The translations under genes and the position numbers were made by a program. The notes below the pieces were generated by a model. The model worked only from the letters and a program-made list of their open reading frames with translations, was not told the DNA's origin and did not search any database. This document shows, piece by piece, positions 1-8,169 of a stretch of 10,999 nt of DNA (the stretch's first letter is position 1; every line of letters begins with the position of its first letter). Source of the DNA: Actinomycetales bacterium UBA1416 (lineage in GTDB: Bacteria > Actinomycetota > Actinomycetes > Actinomycetales > Actinomycetaceae); NCBI GenBank assembly GCA_002304945.1, contig DBPQ01000094.1:1-10999 (forward strand), in the 5' to 3' direction.

Positions 1-1
1 G

Positions 2-940
2 ACCCCCGGCGACCCGGTGGCCCTGCCCCCCGGCCGCCGCACCCTCGTCGTCGCGGGCGACGGCGCTGGCCCGGTGGCGGCCGAGGTCGCCCGCGCCGCG
101 CACTGGCCTCTCCTCGCCGAGCCCACCTCCGGGGCCCGCACCGGTGCGGCGATCATCCACTACCAGGCGCTGCTGGCGGCCGGGCTCGCCGACGGCGTCG
201 AACGCGTCGTGGTGTACGGCCACCCCACCCTCTCCCGTCCCGTCTCCGCCCTGCTCGCGCGGCCGGGAGTGGTGGTGGTCGGCGGGCCGCGCTGGACCGA
301 CGTCGCCGGGGTGGCCGAGGCGGTGGTCCCGGGGGTCGTGCCGCCCGCGCCGTCCGCGGTGGACCACGAGTGGCTCGAGCGGTGGCGGGCGGCCGACGGC
401 GCCGCGGAGGACTCCTGGCGCGGCAGCCCGATCGAGCGGGCCGCCCGAGCCGTCTGGAACCGGGACGAGGCGCTCGTGGTCGGCTCGTCGATGACGATCC
501 GGGCCCTCGACCGTGCCGCCCCGCCGCGGGCGGTCCGGGCAGTGGCCAACAGGGGCCTCGCGGGCATCGACGGGACGATCTCCACCGCGGCCGGCCTCGC
601 GGCCGGGCTCGGTGAGCCGGTCCGGGTGGTGCTCGGGGACCTCGCGTTCCTCCACGACGCCGGCGGCCTCGCCGTCGGGAACCTGGAGCGTGGAATCGAC
701 CTCCAGGTGGTCGTGCTCGACGACCACGGCGGCGGCATCTTCTCCGCCCTCGAGTACGGGGCCGAGACGGACACCGACTTCCTGGCGCGCTACTTCACGA
801 CGCCCCAGCGCCTCGACCCCGCTGGCATCGCCCGGGCCTTCGGGGCGGGGTACGCGCGTGCGGAGGTGGCGGACCTGCCCGCGGCGCTCGCCGAGCCGAT
901 CCGGGGACGGTCCGTCCTGCACGTCCCGCTCTCCCAGTGA
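2..940 (+). CDS. menD: MenD, 2-succinyl-5-enolpyruvyl-6-hydroxy-3-cyclohexene-1-carboxylate synthase (5'-truncated by window edge)
   Basis: Thiamine-diphosphate (ThDP) enzyme of menaquinone synthesis; it joins isochorismate and the succinic semialdehyde unit from 2-oxoglutarate to make SEPHCHC in the cytoplasm. The frame is open to the window edge, so the N-terminal ThDP domain is missing and about 312 C-terminal residues remain, out of roughly 550 in the family. Visible are the central domain (LPPGRRTLVVAGDG near nt 23-64) and the C-terminal ThDP-binding domain, with NRGLAGIDGTIST (548-586), GDLAFLHD (635-658, the metal/diphosphate GDL motif) and DDHGGGIF (719-742). The last aligns with NDNGGGIF or NNNGGQIF of other MenD proteins, so the usual Asn positions read D-H here. 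The GTG at 17 is an internal Val codon, not a start. The gene ends with TGA 75 nt before the protease gene. Identification is confident from the three motifs together. Confidence 0.93.
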   Translation, partial: TPGDPVALPPGRRTLVVAGDGAGPVAAEVARAAHWPLLAEPTSGARTGAAIIHYQALLAAGLADGVERVVVYGHPTLSRPVSALLARPGVVVVGGPRWTDVAGVAEAVVPGVVPPAPSAVDHEWLERWRAADGAAEDSWRGSPIERAARAVWNRDEALVVGSSMTIRALDRAAPPRAVRAVANRGLAGIDGTISTAAGLAAGLGEPVRVVLGDLAFLHDAGGLAVGNLERGIDLQVVVLDDHGGGIFSALEYGAETDTDFLARYFTTPQRLDPAGIARAFGAGYARAEVADLPAALAEPIRGRSVLHVPLSQ

Positions 941-944
941 ACTC

Positions 945-980
945 CCAGCCTTCCTGAAGGGCCCGCCAAGAAGGGGCTGG
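945..980 (+). other. Imperfect hairpin downstream of menD
   Basis: CCAGCCTTC (945-953) can pair with GAA (970-972) and GGCTGG (975-980), giving a stem of about 9 bp interrupted by a 2-nt GG bulge, with a 16-nt loop. It begins 4 nt after the menD stop codon. It could weaken read-through from menD, but no U-tract follows (the next bases are TTGACTCC), so it is not a convincing intrinsic terminator. The palindrome CCTTCCTGAAGG (949-960) lies within it. The structure was found by reading, with no folding energy computed. Confidence 0.25.
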
Positions 981-984
981 TTGA

Positions 985-1009
985 CTCCTGGTCAGACACG
1001 AACCAGGAG
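985..1009 (+). promoter_or_regulatory. Perfect inverted repeat enclosing the Shine-Dalgarno of the protease gene
   Basis: CTCCTGGT (985-992) and ACCAGGAG (1002-1009) are exact reverse complements around a 9-nt loop (CAGACACGA). The right arm contains the AGGAG core of the ribosome binding site AGGAGG (1005-1010), which lies 5 nt before the ATG at 1016. In RNA the stem would hide the ribosome binding site, as in RNA thermometers or other translational switches. In DNA the same palindrome could be a repressor operator. The pairing is seen directly; the regulatory role is inferred. Confidence 0.5.
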
Positions 1010-1015
1010 GAACGC

Positions 1016-2220
<1,205 letters not shown>

Positions 2221-2224
<4 letters not shown>

Positions 2225-2249
2225 CGCGGACCGGCGGGTGGGGGACAAT
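2221..2249 (+). promoter_or_regulatory. Putative promoter for a leaderless menG transcript
   Basis: CTGACG (2221-2226) resembles the -35 box TTGACA/G, and GACAAT (2244-2249) resembles the -10 box TAnnnT. They are separated by exactly 17 nt. The last T of the -10 is 7 nt before the A of the menG ATG at 2256, so transcription would start at or next to the start codon. The -35 overlaps the TGA of the protease gene. The first -10 base is G rather than T, which is the main weakness. No good Shine-Dalgarno precedes 2256, which fits leaderless translation, common in actinobacteria. Confidence 0.4.
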
Positions 2250-2255
2250 GGGCCC

Positions 2256-2975
2256 ATGACCCGCGCCTCCCTCGCCAAGGACCCCTCCGACGTCGCCGGC
2301 ATGTTCGATGCCGTCGCCAGGCGCTACGACGTGACGAACGACGTCCTGTCGCTCGGCCAGGTGCGCCTCTGGCGGCGGCACGTCCGCGCCGCCGTCGCCG
2401 CCCGTCCGGGCCAGCGGGTGCTGGACCTCGCGGCCGGCACGGGAACCTCCACGGAGGAGTGGGCGGACGCGGGGATCGACGTCGTGCCGTGCGACTTCTC
2501 CACGGGGATGGTGGCGGTCGGGAAGGAGCGGCGCCCGGACCTCCCGTTCGTCGCTGGGGACGCCACCGCACTGCCGTTCGCGGACGCGTCCTTCGACGCC
2601 GTCACCATCTCCTTCGGGCTGCGCAACGTGGTGGAGGTGGACCGCGCGCTCGCCGAGATGCTGCGCGTGACGAAGCCCGGCGGCAGGCTCGTCGTCTGCG
2701 AGTTCTCCACGCCCACCTGGGCCCCGTTCCGCGAACTGTACGACTTCTACCTCGGCACGGTGCTGCCGCGGGCGGCCCGGCTCGTCTCCTCAAACACCCC
2801 GGCCTACTCCTATCTCGCGGAGTCGATCTCCGACTGGCCGGACCAGCGGACGCTGGGCCGGATGCTCCAGCGCGGCGGCTGGTCCCGGGTCTCCTACCAC
2901 AACCTCTCCGGCGGCATCGTCGCACTTCACCGGGCCTTCGCCCCCTCTGTCGGAGCCTCAGCCGGCGTGCATTAG
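2256..2975 (+). CDS. menG: Demethylmenaquinone methyltransferase (MenG/UbiE family)
   Basis: SAM-dependent C-methyltransferase of 239 residues that converts demethylmenaquinone to menaquinone, the last common step of the pathway; cytoplasmic, acting at the membrane face. The N-terminus MTRASLAKDPSDVAGMFD, then RYDVTNDVLSLGQ (23-35), matches the first UbiE signature. SAM motif I is VLDLAAGTGT (55-64), the acidic end of strand 2 is CDFSTGM (79-85), and RVTKPGGRL (137-145) is the second UbiE signature. NLSGGIVALHRA (216-227) is the usual C-terminal motif. Length is normal. I chose ATG 2256 because the family N-terminus begins there; the in-frame GTG at 2238 would add six unrelated residues. The gap to the protease gene is 31 nt, with a candidate promoter at 2221-2249. 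Ubiquinone synthesis is unlikely given the menD neighbour. Confidence 0.95.
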   Translation: MTRASLAKDPSDVAGMFDAVARRYDVTNDVLSLGQVRLWRRHVRAAVAARPGQRVLDLAAGTGTSTEEWADAGIDVVPCDFSTGMVAVGKERRPDLPFVAGDATALPFADASFDAVTISFGLRNVVEVDRALAEMLRVTKPGGRLVVCEFSTPTWAPFRELYDFYLGTVLPRAARLVSSNTPAYSYLAESISDWPDQRTLGRMLQRGGWSRVSYHNLSGGIVALHRAFAPSVGASAGVH

Positions 2976-2978
2976 AGT
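2973..2978 (+). promoter_or_regulatory. Possible -10 box upstream of the geranylgeranyl-reductase-like gene
   Basis: TAGAGT overlaps the menG stop codon (TAG 2973-2975) and fits TAnnnT. Transcription from it would start near 2985, giving a 5' leader of about 58 nt before the GTG at 3043. No good -35 is seen at 16-18 nt spacing; TGTCGG at 2948 is weak and 19 nt away. The 67-nt spacing between menG and the next start leaves room for a promoter, but read-through from menG is equally possible. Confidence 0.3.
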
Positions 2979-3028
2979 GGAGGCGCGCGGCGCTGGACGC
3001 GGCCACGCAGGACAGGCACGACCGGGAC

Positions 3029-3034
3029 GAGGAG
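3029..3034 (+). promoter_or_regulatory. Ribosome binding site fixing the GTG start at 3043
   Basis: GAGGAG ends 8 nt before GTG 3043. This is the only good Shine-Dalgarno in the region. It favours this start over the earlier in-frame GTG at 2977, which would add 22 residues of Gly/Ala/Arg-rich sequence ahead of the nucleotide-binding fold. Confidence 0.7.
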
Positions 3035-3042
3035 CGGCCGAC

Positions 3043-4335
3043 GTGGGCTTCACTGGTGAGGGCGACGCCGACGCGATAGTGGTGGGCGCCGGGCCCGGCG
3101 GCTCGGCCACCGCCCACCACCTCGCCCAGCACGGTCACCACGTGATCGTCCTCGAGAAGGCCGTCTTCCCGCGCGACAAGGTCTGCGGGGACGGGCTCAC
3201 GCCCGGCGCGGTTCGCGAGCTCATCTCCATGGGCGTGCCCATGGACCCGGCGGACGGCTGGATGCGCAACAAGGGGTTGCGCGTGATCGGGGGTGGGCAC
3301 GAGATCCACCTGCCCTGGCCCGAGACGGCCTCCTTCCCCAACTACGGCATGGCGAAGGCGCGGACCGGGCTCGACGAGGCGCTCGCGCGCCACGCCCAGC
3401 GTTCCGGGGCCGAGCTCCGGGAGGGCACGACCGTCACGGGACCGATCGTGGACGAGCGGTCCGGCCGGATCCTGGGGGTGCGGGCCCGCACCACCAACCC
3501 GGACGGCACGCGCGGCGAGCAGATCGAGCTGCGGGCCCCCGTCGTCGTCGACGCGGGTGGCGTCTCCGCCCGGATCGCGACCGCCATGGGGATCGAGAAG
3601 GCCGAGAACCGCCCCATGGGGGTGGCGGTGCGTACCTACTTCCGTTCCCCGCGGCACGACGACGAGTGGATGGAGTCCCAGCTCGAGCTCTGGGACGGGC
3701 CGCGCGAACGCTCCAACCTGCTGCCCGGCTACGGCTGGATCTTCGCCCTCGGTGACGGCACGGTCAACGTGGGACTCGGGTCGGTCAGCTCGACCGCCCG
3801 CGCGACGCGGCTGGACTACAAGGACCTCTTCCGCACCTGGATGCGCAACGCCCCCGCGAGCTGGGAGTTCACCGAGGAGAACCAGGTGGGTGAGCTGCGG
3901 TCCGCCGCGCTCCCGATGGCCTTCAACCGGAAGCCGCTGTACTCGAAGGGCCTGCTGCTGGTGGGGGACGCCGGTGGCATGGTCTCGCCCTTCAACGGGG
4001 AGGGCATCGGGTACGCCCTGATGGCCGGGCGCATCGCCGCGGACGTGGTCTCGCAGTCCCTCGCCCGCACCTCCGGGTACGGCCACGAGAAGGCCTTGCG
4101 GGCCTACCCGGCGGCCATGGAGGCGGAACTGGGGGGCTACTGGACGCTCGGGCGAGGCTTCGTGAAGCTCATCGAGCACCCCGCGGTCATGCGGGTGTGC
4201 ACGAAGTACGGGCTGCCACGGCCCCTCCTCATGAAATTCGTCCATAAACTGCTGAGTGACGGCTTCGAGCGCCGTGGTGGTGAGACGATGGACCAGATCA
4301 TCGCGGCCCTCACCCGGCTCGTGCCTGCGTCATGA
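3043..4335 (+). CDS. FAD-dependent geranylgeranyl reductase family protein, probably menaquinone side-chain reductase (MenJ-like)
   Basis: A 430-residue flavoprotein of the geranylgeranyl reductase / digeranylgeranylglycerophospholipid reductase family. Mycobacterial MenJ (Rv0561c) of this family saturates an isoprene unit of the menaquinone tail. The position between menG and nuoA makes a menaquinone substrate the best inference; the reaction is not shown by sequence. The FAD-binding Rossmann start is AIVVGAGPGGSATAHHL (11-27; GxGxxG at 15-20), with E38 as the likely ribose-binding acid. The family motif KVCGDGLTP is at 46-54. The second FAD motif is GDAGGMVSPFNGEGIGYAL (308-326). Length is typical. 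The start is GTG 3043 (GAGGAG 8 nt upstream); nuoA begins 16 nt after its stop, so the gene is probably the first of the nuo transcription unit. Alternatives are a phospholipid or chlorophyll-type geranylgeranyl reductase, less likely here. Confidence 0.82.
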   Translation: MGFTGEGDADAIVVGAGPGGSATAHHLAQHGHHVIVLEKAVFPRDKVCGDGLTPGAVRELISMGVPMDPADGWMRNKGLRVIGGGHEIHLPWPETASFPNYGMAKARTGLDEALARHAQRSGAELREGTTVTGPIVDERSGRILGVRARTTNPDGTRGEQIELRAPVVVDAGGVSARIATAMGIEKAENRPMGVAVRTYFRSPRHDDEWMESQLELWDGPRERSNLLPGYGWIFALGDGTVNVGLGSVSSTARATRLDYKDLFRTWMRNAPASWEFTEENQVGELRSAALPMAFNRKPLYSKGLLLVGDAGGMVSPFNGEGIGYALMAGRIAADVVSQSLARTSGYGHEKALRAYPAAMEAELGGYWTLGRGFVKLIEHPAVMRVCTKYGLPRPLLMKFVHKLLSDGFERRGGETMDQIIAALTRLVPAS

Positions 4336-4340
4336 CGAAC

Positions 4341-4347
4341 AAGGAGG
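4341..4347 (+). promoter_or_regulatory. Strong ribosome binding site of nuoA
   Basis: AAGGAGG lies 4 nt before ATG 4352 and 5 nt after the stop codon of the preceding reductase gene. It decides the start of nuoA against upstream in-frame starts such as ATG 4256, which would add a 32-residue Arg/Ser-rich stretch foreign to NuoA. Confidence 0.75.
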
Positions 4348-4351
4348 CTCC

Positions 4352-4714
4352 ATGACCAACCCATTCGTGCCGATCCTGGTGATGATGGCAGTCGCGGCCG
4401 CACTCACGGTCGGAGGCATCGGCGCCAGCGCGATCATCGGCCCGAAGCGGTTCAACCGCGTCAAGGTGGCCAACTACGAGTGCGGCATCGAGCCGACCCC
4501 CCGCGCCGGCCACCAGGCCCGCTTCCAGGTGCGGTACTACCTGGTCGCGATGACCTTCATCATCTTCGACATCGAGGTGGTGTTCATGTACCCCTGGGCG
4601 GTGGCCTTCTCGGAGCTGCAGGCCTTCGGGCTCATCGCGATGCTGAGCTTCATCTTCCTGATCACGGTGCCGTTCGTGTACGAGTGGCGCCGGGGCGGAC
4701 TCGACTGGGACTGA
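4352..4714 (+). CDS. nuoA: NADH-quinone oxidoreductase subunit A
   Basis: Small membrane subunit of complex I (120 residues) that helps join the peripheral arm to the membrane arm at the quinone cavity. Three membrane helices are visible at about 5-29, 62-86 and 90-110. The first loop has the family motif NYECGIEP (41-48). RYYLVAMTFIIFDIEVVFMY (61-80) carries the conserved acidic pair D73 and E75, and the C-terminus is YEWRRGGLDW (110-119). Length and motifs are fully typical. The gene starts 16 nt after the preceding flavoprotein gene. nuoB begins 8 nt after its stop codon, and the nuoB ribosome binding site (GAGGAA, 4713-4718) overlaps that stop. Confidence 0.97.
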   Translation: MTNPFVPILVMMAVAAALTVGGIGASAIIGPKRFNRVKVANYECGIEPTPRAGHQARFQVRYYLVAMTFIIFDIEVVFMYPWAVAFSELQAFGLIAMLSFIFLITVPFVYEWRRGGLDWD

Positions 4715-4722
4715 GGAACGAC

Positions 4723-5277
4723 ATGGGTATTGAGGAAAAGGTTCCCGCTGGATTCGCGCTCACGACGATCGAGAACGTCGTCGGGCTGGCCCGCCGGACC
4801 TCGCTGTGGCCCGTCACCATGGGCCTCGCCTGCTGCGCGATCGAGATGATGGCCACCGGCACGCCGCGGTTCGACATCTCCCGGTTCGGCATGGAGGTGT
4901 TCCGCGCCTCGCCCCGCCACGCCGACCTGATGATCGTCTCGGGCCGGGTGAGCCACCGGATGGCGCCGATCGTGCGCACGACGTACGACTCGATGCCGGA
5001 GCCCAAGTGGGTCATCTCGATGGGGGTGTGCGCCTCGTCGGGCGGCATGTTCAACAACTACGCGATCGTCCAGGGGTGCGACCACATCGTGCCCGTCGAC
5101 ATCTACCTGCCGGGCTGCCCGCCGCGCCCGGAGATGCTCCTGAACGCGATCCTCGCCCTGCACGACCAGATCCGGCACAGCCCGCTCGGCGTGAACCGGG
5201 AGGAGGCCGCCCGCAAGGCCGAGGAGGCCGCGCTCGCCGCCACGCCCACCCACCAGATGAAGGGGCTGCTCGCATGA
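4723..5277 (+). CDS. nuoB: NADH-quinone oxidoreductase subunit B (cluster N2 subunit)
   Basis: A 184-residue subunit carrying [4Fe-4S] cluster N2, the last electron carrier before menaquinone. The N2 ligands are C37 and C38 (GLACCAIEMM), C103 (SMGVCASSGG) and C132 (YLPGCPPRPE). Their spacing matches Thermus Nqo6 (45/46/111/140). SRFGMEVFRASPRHADLMIV and TYDSMPEPKWVISMG are family hallmarks. The C-terminal tail after about residue 150 is Ala/Glu-rich. The start is ATG 4723; the last four bases overlap the nuoC start as ATGA (5274-5277). Confidence 0.97.
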   Translation: MGIEEKVPAGFALTTIENVVGLARRTSLWPVTMGLACCAIEMMATGTPRFDISRFGMEVFRASPRHADLMIVSGRVSHRMAPIVRTTYDSMPEPKWVISMGVCASSGGMFNNYAIVQGCDHIVPVDIYLPGCPPRPEMLLNAILALHDQIRHSPLGVNREEAARKAEEAALAATPTHQMKGLLA

Positions 5278-5999
5278 CCACTCCTCCCCGGGACGAGATC
5301 GCCACCACCCCGGCCGTGCCCGAGGACGCCCGTCGCCTCGACGTCATCGGCGAGCGCACCGGGATGTTCGGCCGCGTCGGCTACGGAGACACCACCGGCT
5401 TCGGCGGCCTCCAGCGCACGGTCGTGATGCCCGGCACCACCACCCCGCCGTTCGGGTCCTGGTTCGACGAGGTCCACGAGATCCTGCGCGAGGTGCTCGC
5501 CGAGCAGGGTCTCGACCCCGACCAGGTGATCGAGAAGGCCGTGGCGGACCGCGACGAGTTCACGATCCACGTGGCGCGCCAGCACCTCGTGGCCGTGGCC
5601 CGCAGCCTCCGGGACGACCAGGACCTCCGCTTCGAGCTGTGCCTCGGCACCTCCGGCGTGCACTACCCGGCCGACGAGGGCCGCGAACTGCACGCCGTCC
5701 TGCACCTCATGTCGATCACGCACGGCGGGCGCGTCCTGCGGATCGAGGTCTCGGTACCGGACGCCGACCCGCACCTCCCCTCGCTCGTGGACGTCTACCC
5801 CGGCAACGACTGGCAGGAGCGCGAGACCTGGGACCTGTTCGGGATCGTCTTCGACGGGCATCCCGCGCTCACCCGCACCGCCATGCCGGACGACTGGGTC
5901 GGCCACCCGCAGCGCAAGGACTATCCGCTCGGTGGCATCCCGGTGGAGTACAAGGGCGCCACCGTCCCGCCCGCCGACACCCGGAGGAACTTCGACTGA
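5274..5999 (+). CDS. nuoC: NADH-quinone oxidoreductase subunit C
   Basis: A 241-residue peripheral-arm subunit of complex I (homologue of the 30-kDa subunit), with no cofactor. The 30-kDa-type fold occupies about residues 85-225, with the signature around ERETWDLFGIVFDGHPALTR (182-201) and RKDYPLGG (214-221). About 80 residues precede this domain (a Pro/Thr-rich start, then GMFGRVGYGDTTGFGGLQ). From memory this N-terminal extension is usual in actinobacterial NuoC and absent from shorter homologues. It is a separate gene, not fused to nuoD as in E. coli. The start ATG overlaps the nuoB stop (ATGA). The stop TGA shares its A with the nuoD ATG (TGATG, 5997-6001). Confidence 0.95.
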   Translation: MTTPPRDEIATTPAVPEDARRLDVIGERTGMFGRVGYGDTTGFGGLQRTVVMPGTTTPPFGSWFDEVHEILREVLAEQGLDPDQVIEKAVADRDEFTIHVARQHLVAVARSLRDDQDLRFELCLGTSGVHYPADEGRELHAVLHLMSITHGGRVLRIEVSVPDADPHLPSLVDVYPGNDWQERETWDLFGIVFDGHPALTRTAMPDDWVGHPQRKDYPLGGIPVEYKGATVPPADTRRNFD

Positions 6000-7336
6000 T
6001 GAGCACCTTCCACGCCACAGGACCCGCCCTCGACGAGCCGGGGCTGCGCGAGTACACGGCCTCCGGGGGCGACTGGGCCGACATCGTGGCCGAGGCCGAG
6101 CGCGTCAGCGAGGAGCGCATCGTCGTCAACATGGGGCCGGTGCACCCCTCCACGCACGGGGTGCTGCGCCTCATCCTCGACATCGAGGGCGAGACGGTGA
6201 AGGAGCTCCGGGTCTCCACCGGCTACCTCCACACCGGTATCGAGAAGAACATGGAGTACCGCACCTGGACCCAGGGCGTCACCTTCTGCACACGCATGGA
6301 CTACGTGGCCCCGATCCACAACGAGGTGGCCTACTGCCTCGGGGTGGAGAAGCTGCTCGGCATCACCGATGACGTCCCGGCGCGCGCGAGCGAGATCCGG
6401 GTGCTCCTGATGGAGCTCAACCGGGTTGCCTCCCACCTGGTGGCCATCGGGACCGGCGGCAACGAGCTCGGCGCCACCACGATGATGACGATCGGCTTCC
6501 GTGGCCGCGAGGAGATCCTCCGCATCTTCGAGCGGATCACCGGGCTGCGCATGAATCACGGCTACATCCGCCCCGGCGGCGTCGCCCAGGACCTCCCCCC
6601 GGGCACGATCGAGTACATCCGCGAGCTGCTCCCGAACATCAACCGGGACCTCAACGAGCTCATGGACCTCACCAAGGAGAACCCGATCTTCAAGCTCCGC
6701 CAGAAGGAGCACGGGTACATCTCGCTGGCCGGGGCCATGGCCCTCAGCCTCACGGGGCCCTGCCTCCGCGCGACGGGCTTCCCGCTCGACCTCCGGCGGC
6801 TCAGTCCCTACTGCGGGTACGAGACGTACGAGTTCGACGTGATCACGCGCGACTACTCCGACCCGTACAACCGGGCCATGATCCGGTTCGACGAGAGCTT
6901 CGAGTCGCTGAAGATCGTGGCCCAGGCACTGGACCGGCTCGAGGCCTCCGAGGGCGAGCCCGTCATGGTGGCGGACAAGAAGATCGCCTGGCCGGCACAG
7001 CTCTCCATCGGTGCCGACGGCCAGGGAAACTCGCTCGACCACATCCGGGAGATCATGGGGCACTCGATGGAGTCCCTGATCCACCACTTCAAGCTCGTGA
7101 CCGAGGGCTTCCGGGTGCCGCCCGGGCAGGTGTACCAGCTGATCGAGCACGCCAAGGGGGTGATGGGGGTCCACCTCGTCTCCGACGGCGGGACGCGGCC
7201 CTACCGCGCCCACTTCCGTGACCCGTCCTTCGCGAACCTGCAGTCGCTGTCGATGATGACGGAGGGGGGCCAGCTCGCGGACGTCGTTGTCACGCTGGCG
7301 TCGGTCGACCCCGTCCTGGGAGGTGTGGACCGATGA
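5999..7336 (+). CDS. nuoD: NADH-quinone oxidoreductase subunit D (quinone-site subunit)
   Basis: A 445-residue homologue of the 49-kDa subunit, related to NiFe-hydrogenase large subunits; with NuoB it forms the quinone-reducing site. GPVHPSTHGVLR (46-57) includes H53, and TRMDYVAPIHNE (98-109) includes Y102. These match Thermus Nqo4 H38 and Y87 in order and spacing (49 residues apart), the residues that contact the quinone head group. Further hallmarks are GYLHTGIEK (75-83), YIRPGGVAQDLP, YETYEFDV, YHFK-like HHFKLVTEGF, SDGGTRPYR and the C-terminal LASVDPVLGGVDR. Full length and intact. The start is ATG 5999, sharing one base with the nuoC stop, with GGAGG at 5983-5987. The end overlaps nuoE as ATGA (7333-7336). 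Confidence 0.97.
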   Translation: MSTFHATGPALDEPGLREYTASGGDWADIVAEAERVSEERIVVNMGPVHPSTHGVLRLILDIEGETVKELRVSTGYLHTGIEKNMEYRTWTQGVTFCTRMDYVAPIHNEVAYCLGVEKLLGITDDVPARASEIRVLLMELNRVASHLVAIGTGGNELGATTMMTIGFRGREEILRIFERITGLRMNHGYIRPGGVAQDLPPGTIEYIRELLPNINRDLNELMDLTKENPIFKLRQKEHGYISLAGAMALSLTGPCLRATGFPLDLRRLSPYCGYETYEFDVITRDYSDPYNRAMIRFDESFESLKIVAQALDRLEASEGEPVMVADKKIAWPAQLSIGADGQGNSLDHIREIMGHSMESLIHHFKLVTEGFRVPPGQVYQLIEHAKGVMGVHLVSDGGTRPYRAHFRDPSFANLQSLSMMTEGGQLADVVVTLASVDPVLGGVDR

Positions 7337-8169
7337 GCGAGACCTGGTCGGACGAGGACTACGCGCGCATCCGCCGCGACGCCGAGGCGATCGTCGCCCG
7401 GTACCCCGACTTCCCGCGCTCTGCGCTCGGGCCGATGCTGCACCTCGTGCAGTCGGAGGACGGCTTCGTCTCCCCACGGGGCATCGCGCTGTGCTCCGAG
7501 GTCCTGGACCTCAGCCGGGCGGAGGTCTCCGCCGTCGCCACGTTCTACTCGCAGTACCGCCGCCACCCGAACGGGCAGTACAACGTCGGGGTGTGCGTGA
7601 ACCCGCTGTGCGGTGTGATGGGCGGCGAGCTGATCTGGGAGGCCCTCTCCGGGCACCTGGGGGTGGGACACGACGAGACCACCGAGGACGGCCTCATCAC
7701 CCTCGAGGCGCTCGAGTGCAACGCCGCCTGCGACCACGCCCCCGTCGTCATGGTGAACTGGGAGTTCTTCGACCACCAGACCCCGGCCTCCGCCCTCGCG
7801 ATCGTCGAGGACCTCCGTGCCGGCGTCGACATCCACCCGACCCGCGGGGCGGACAGGGTCCACACCTTCAAGGAGGTCTCGCGAGTGCTCGCCGGATTCG
7901 AGGACGGCCACGCCGACGAGGGCCCCTCCGCGGGCGAGCCCTCCCTGCTCGGCAAGCGGATCGCCGAGGAGAACGGGTGGCGCGCCCCCAGGGTCGACGA
8001 ACCCACCGACTCCGGCGCCACCCCGGCCGCCGGCACCGGCCGCGTCGGCGAGGAGCACTCCTCCGCGGCCCACAAGCCCGCGACCGAGGCCGACGTCAGC
8101 CCCGAGAAGGTCGAGAAGCCGGGCGTCGACGAGCCCGACGCCGACGAACCCGCGAAGGAGGAGAAGTGA
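7333..8169 (+). CDS. nuoE: NADH-quinone oxidoreductase subunit E with long acidic C-terminal tail
   Basis: A 278-residue homologue of the 24-kDa subunit, carrying [2Fe-2S] cluster N1a in the NADH-dehydrogenase module. The ligands are C88 and C93 (VCVNPLCG), C129 and C133 (LECNAACDHAP), with the same spacing as E. coli NuoE 92/97/133/137. The conserved thioredoxin-like domain ends near residue 180. A further ~98 residues rich in Asp, Glu, Pro, Ala and Lys follow (for example DEPDADEPAKEEK at the very end), probably disordered. E. coli NuoE is 166 residues; many actinobacterial NuoE proteins are longer, though this tail seems long even for them. nuoF starts inside its stop codon (GTGA). Confidence 0.95.
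   Translation: MSETWSDEDYARIRRDAEAIVARYPDFPRSALGPMLHLVQSEDGFVSPRGIALCSEVLDLSRAEVSAVATFYSQYRRHPNGQYNVGVCVNPLCGVMGGELIWEALSGHLGVGHDETTEDGLITLEALECNAACDHAPVVMVNWEFFDHQTPASALAIVEDLRAGVDIHPTRGADRVHTFKEVSRVLAGFEDGHADEGPSAGEPSLLGKRIAEENGWRAPRVDEPTDSGATPAAGTGRVGEEHSSAAHKPATEADVSPEKVEKPGVDEPDADEPAKEEK
8155..8161 (+). promoter_or_regulatory. Ribosome binding site for nuoF inside the 3' end of nuoE
   Basis: AAGGAGG lies 4 nt before GTG 8166. It is embedded in the Lys-Glu-Glu codons at the end of nuoE, so part of the charged tail's coding sequence doubles as the nuoF initiation signal. It supports GTG 8166 as the nuoF start. Confidence 0.65.

Noticed and set aside
945..980. Intrinsic terminator after menD
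   Set aside because: The stem has a bulge and a 16-nt loop, and no run of T follows, so it is listed only as a low-confidence hairpin.
981..986. TTGACT as a -35 box for the protease gene
   Set aside because: At 16-18 nt spacing the sequence is CAGG/AGGA-like, which is not a -10, and it would coincide with the ribosome binding site.
2238..2240. GTG as the start of menG
   Set aside because: It adds MGDNGP ahead of the typical family N-terminus MTRASLAKDP and would fall across the predicted -10 box.
2977..2979. GTG as the start of the geranylgeranyl-reductase-like gene
   Set aside because: It lacks a ribosome binding site and adds 22 Gly/Ala/Arg-rich residues before the FAD fold. GTG 3043 has GAGGAG 8 nt upstream.
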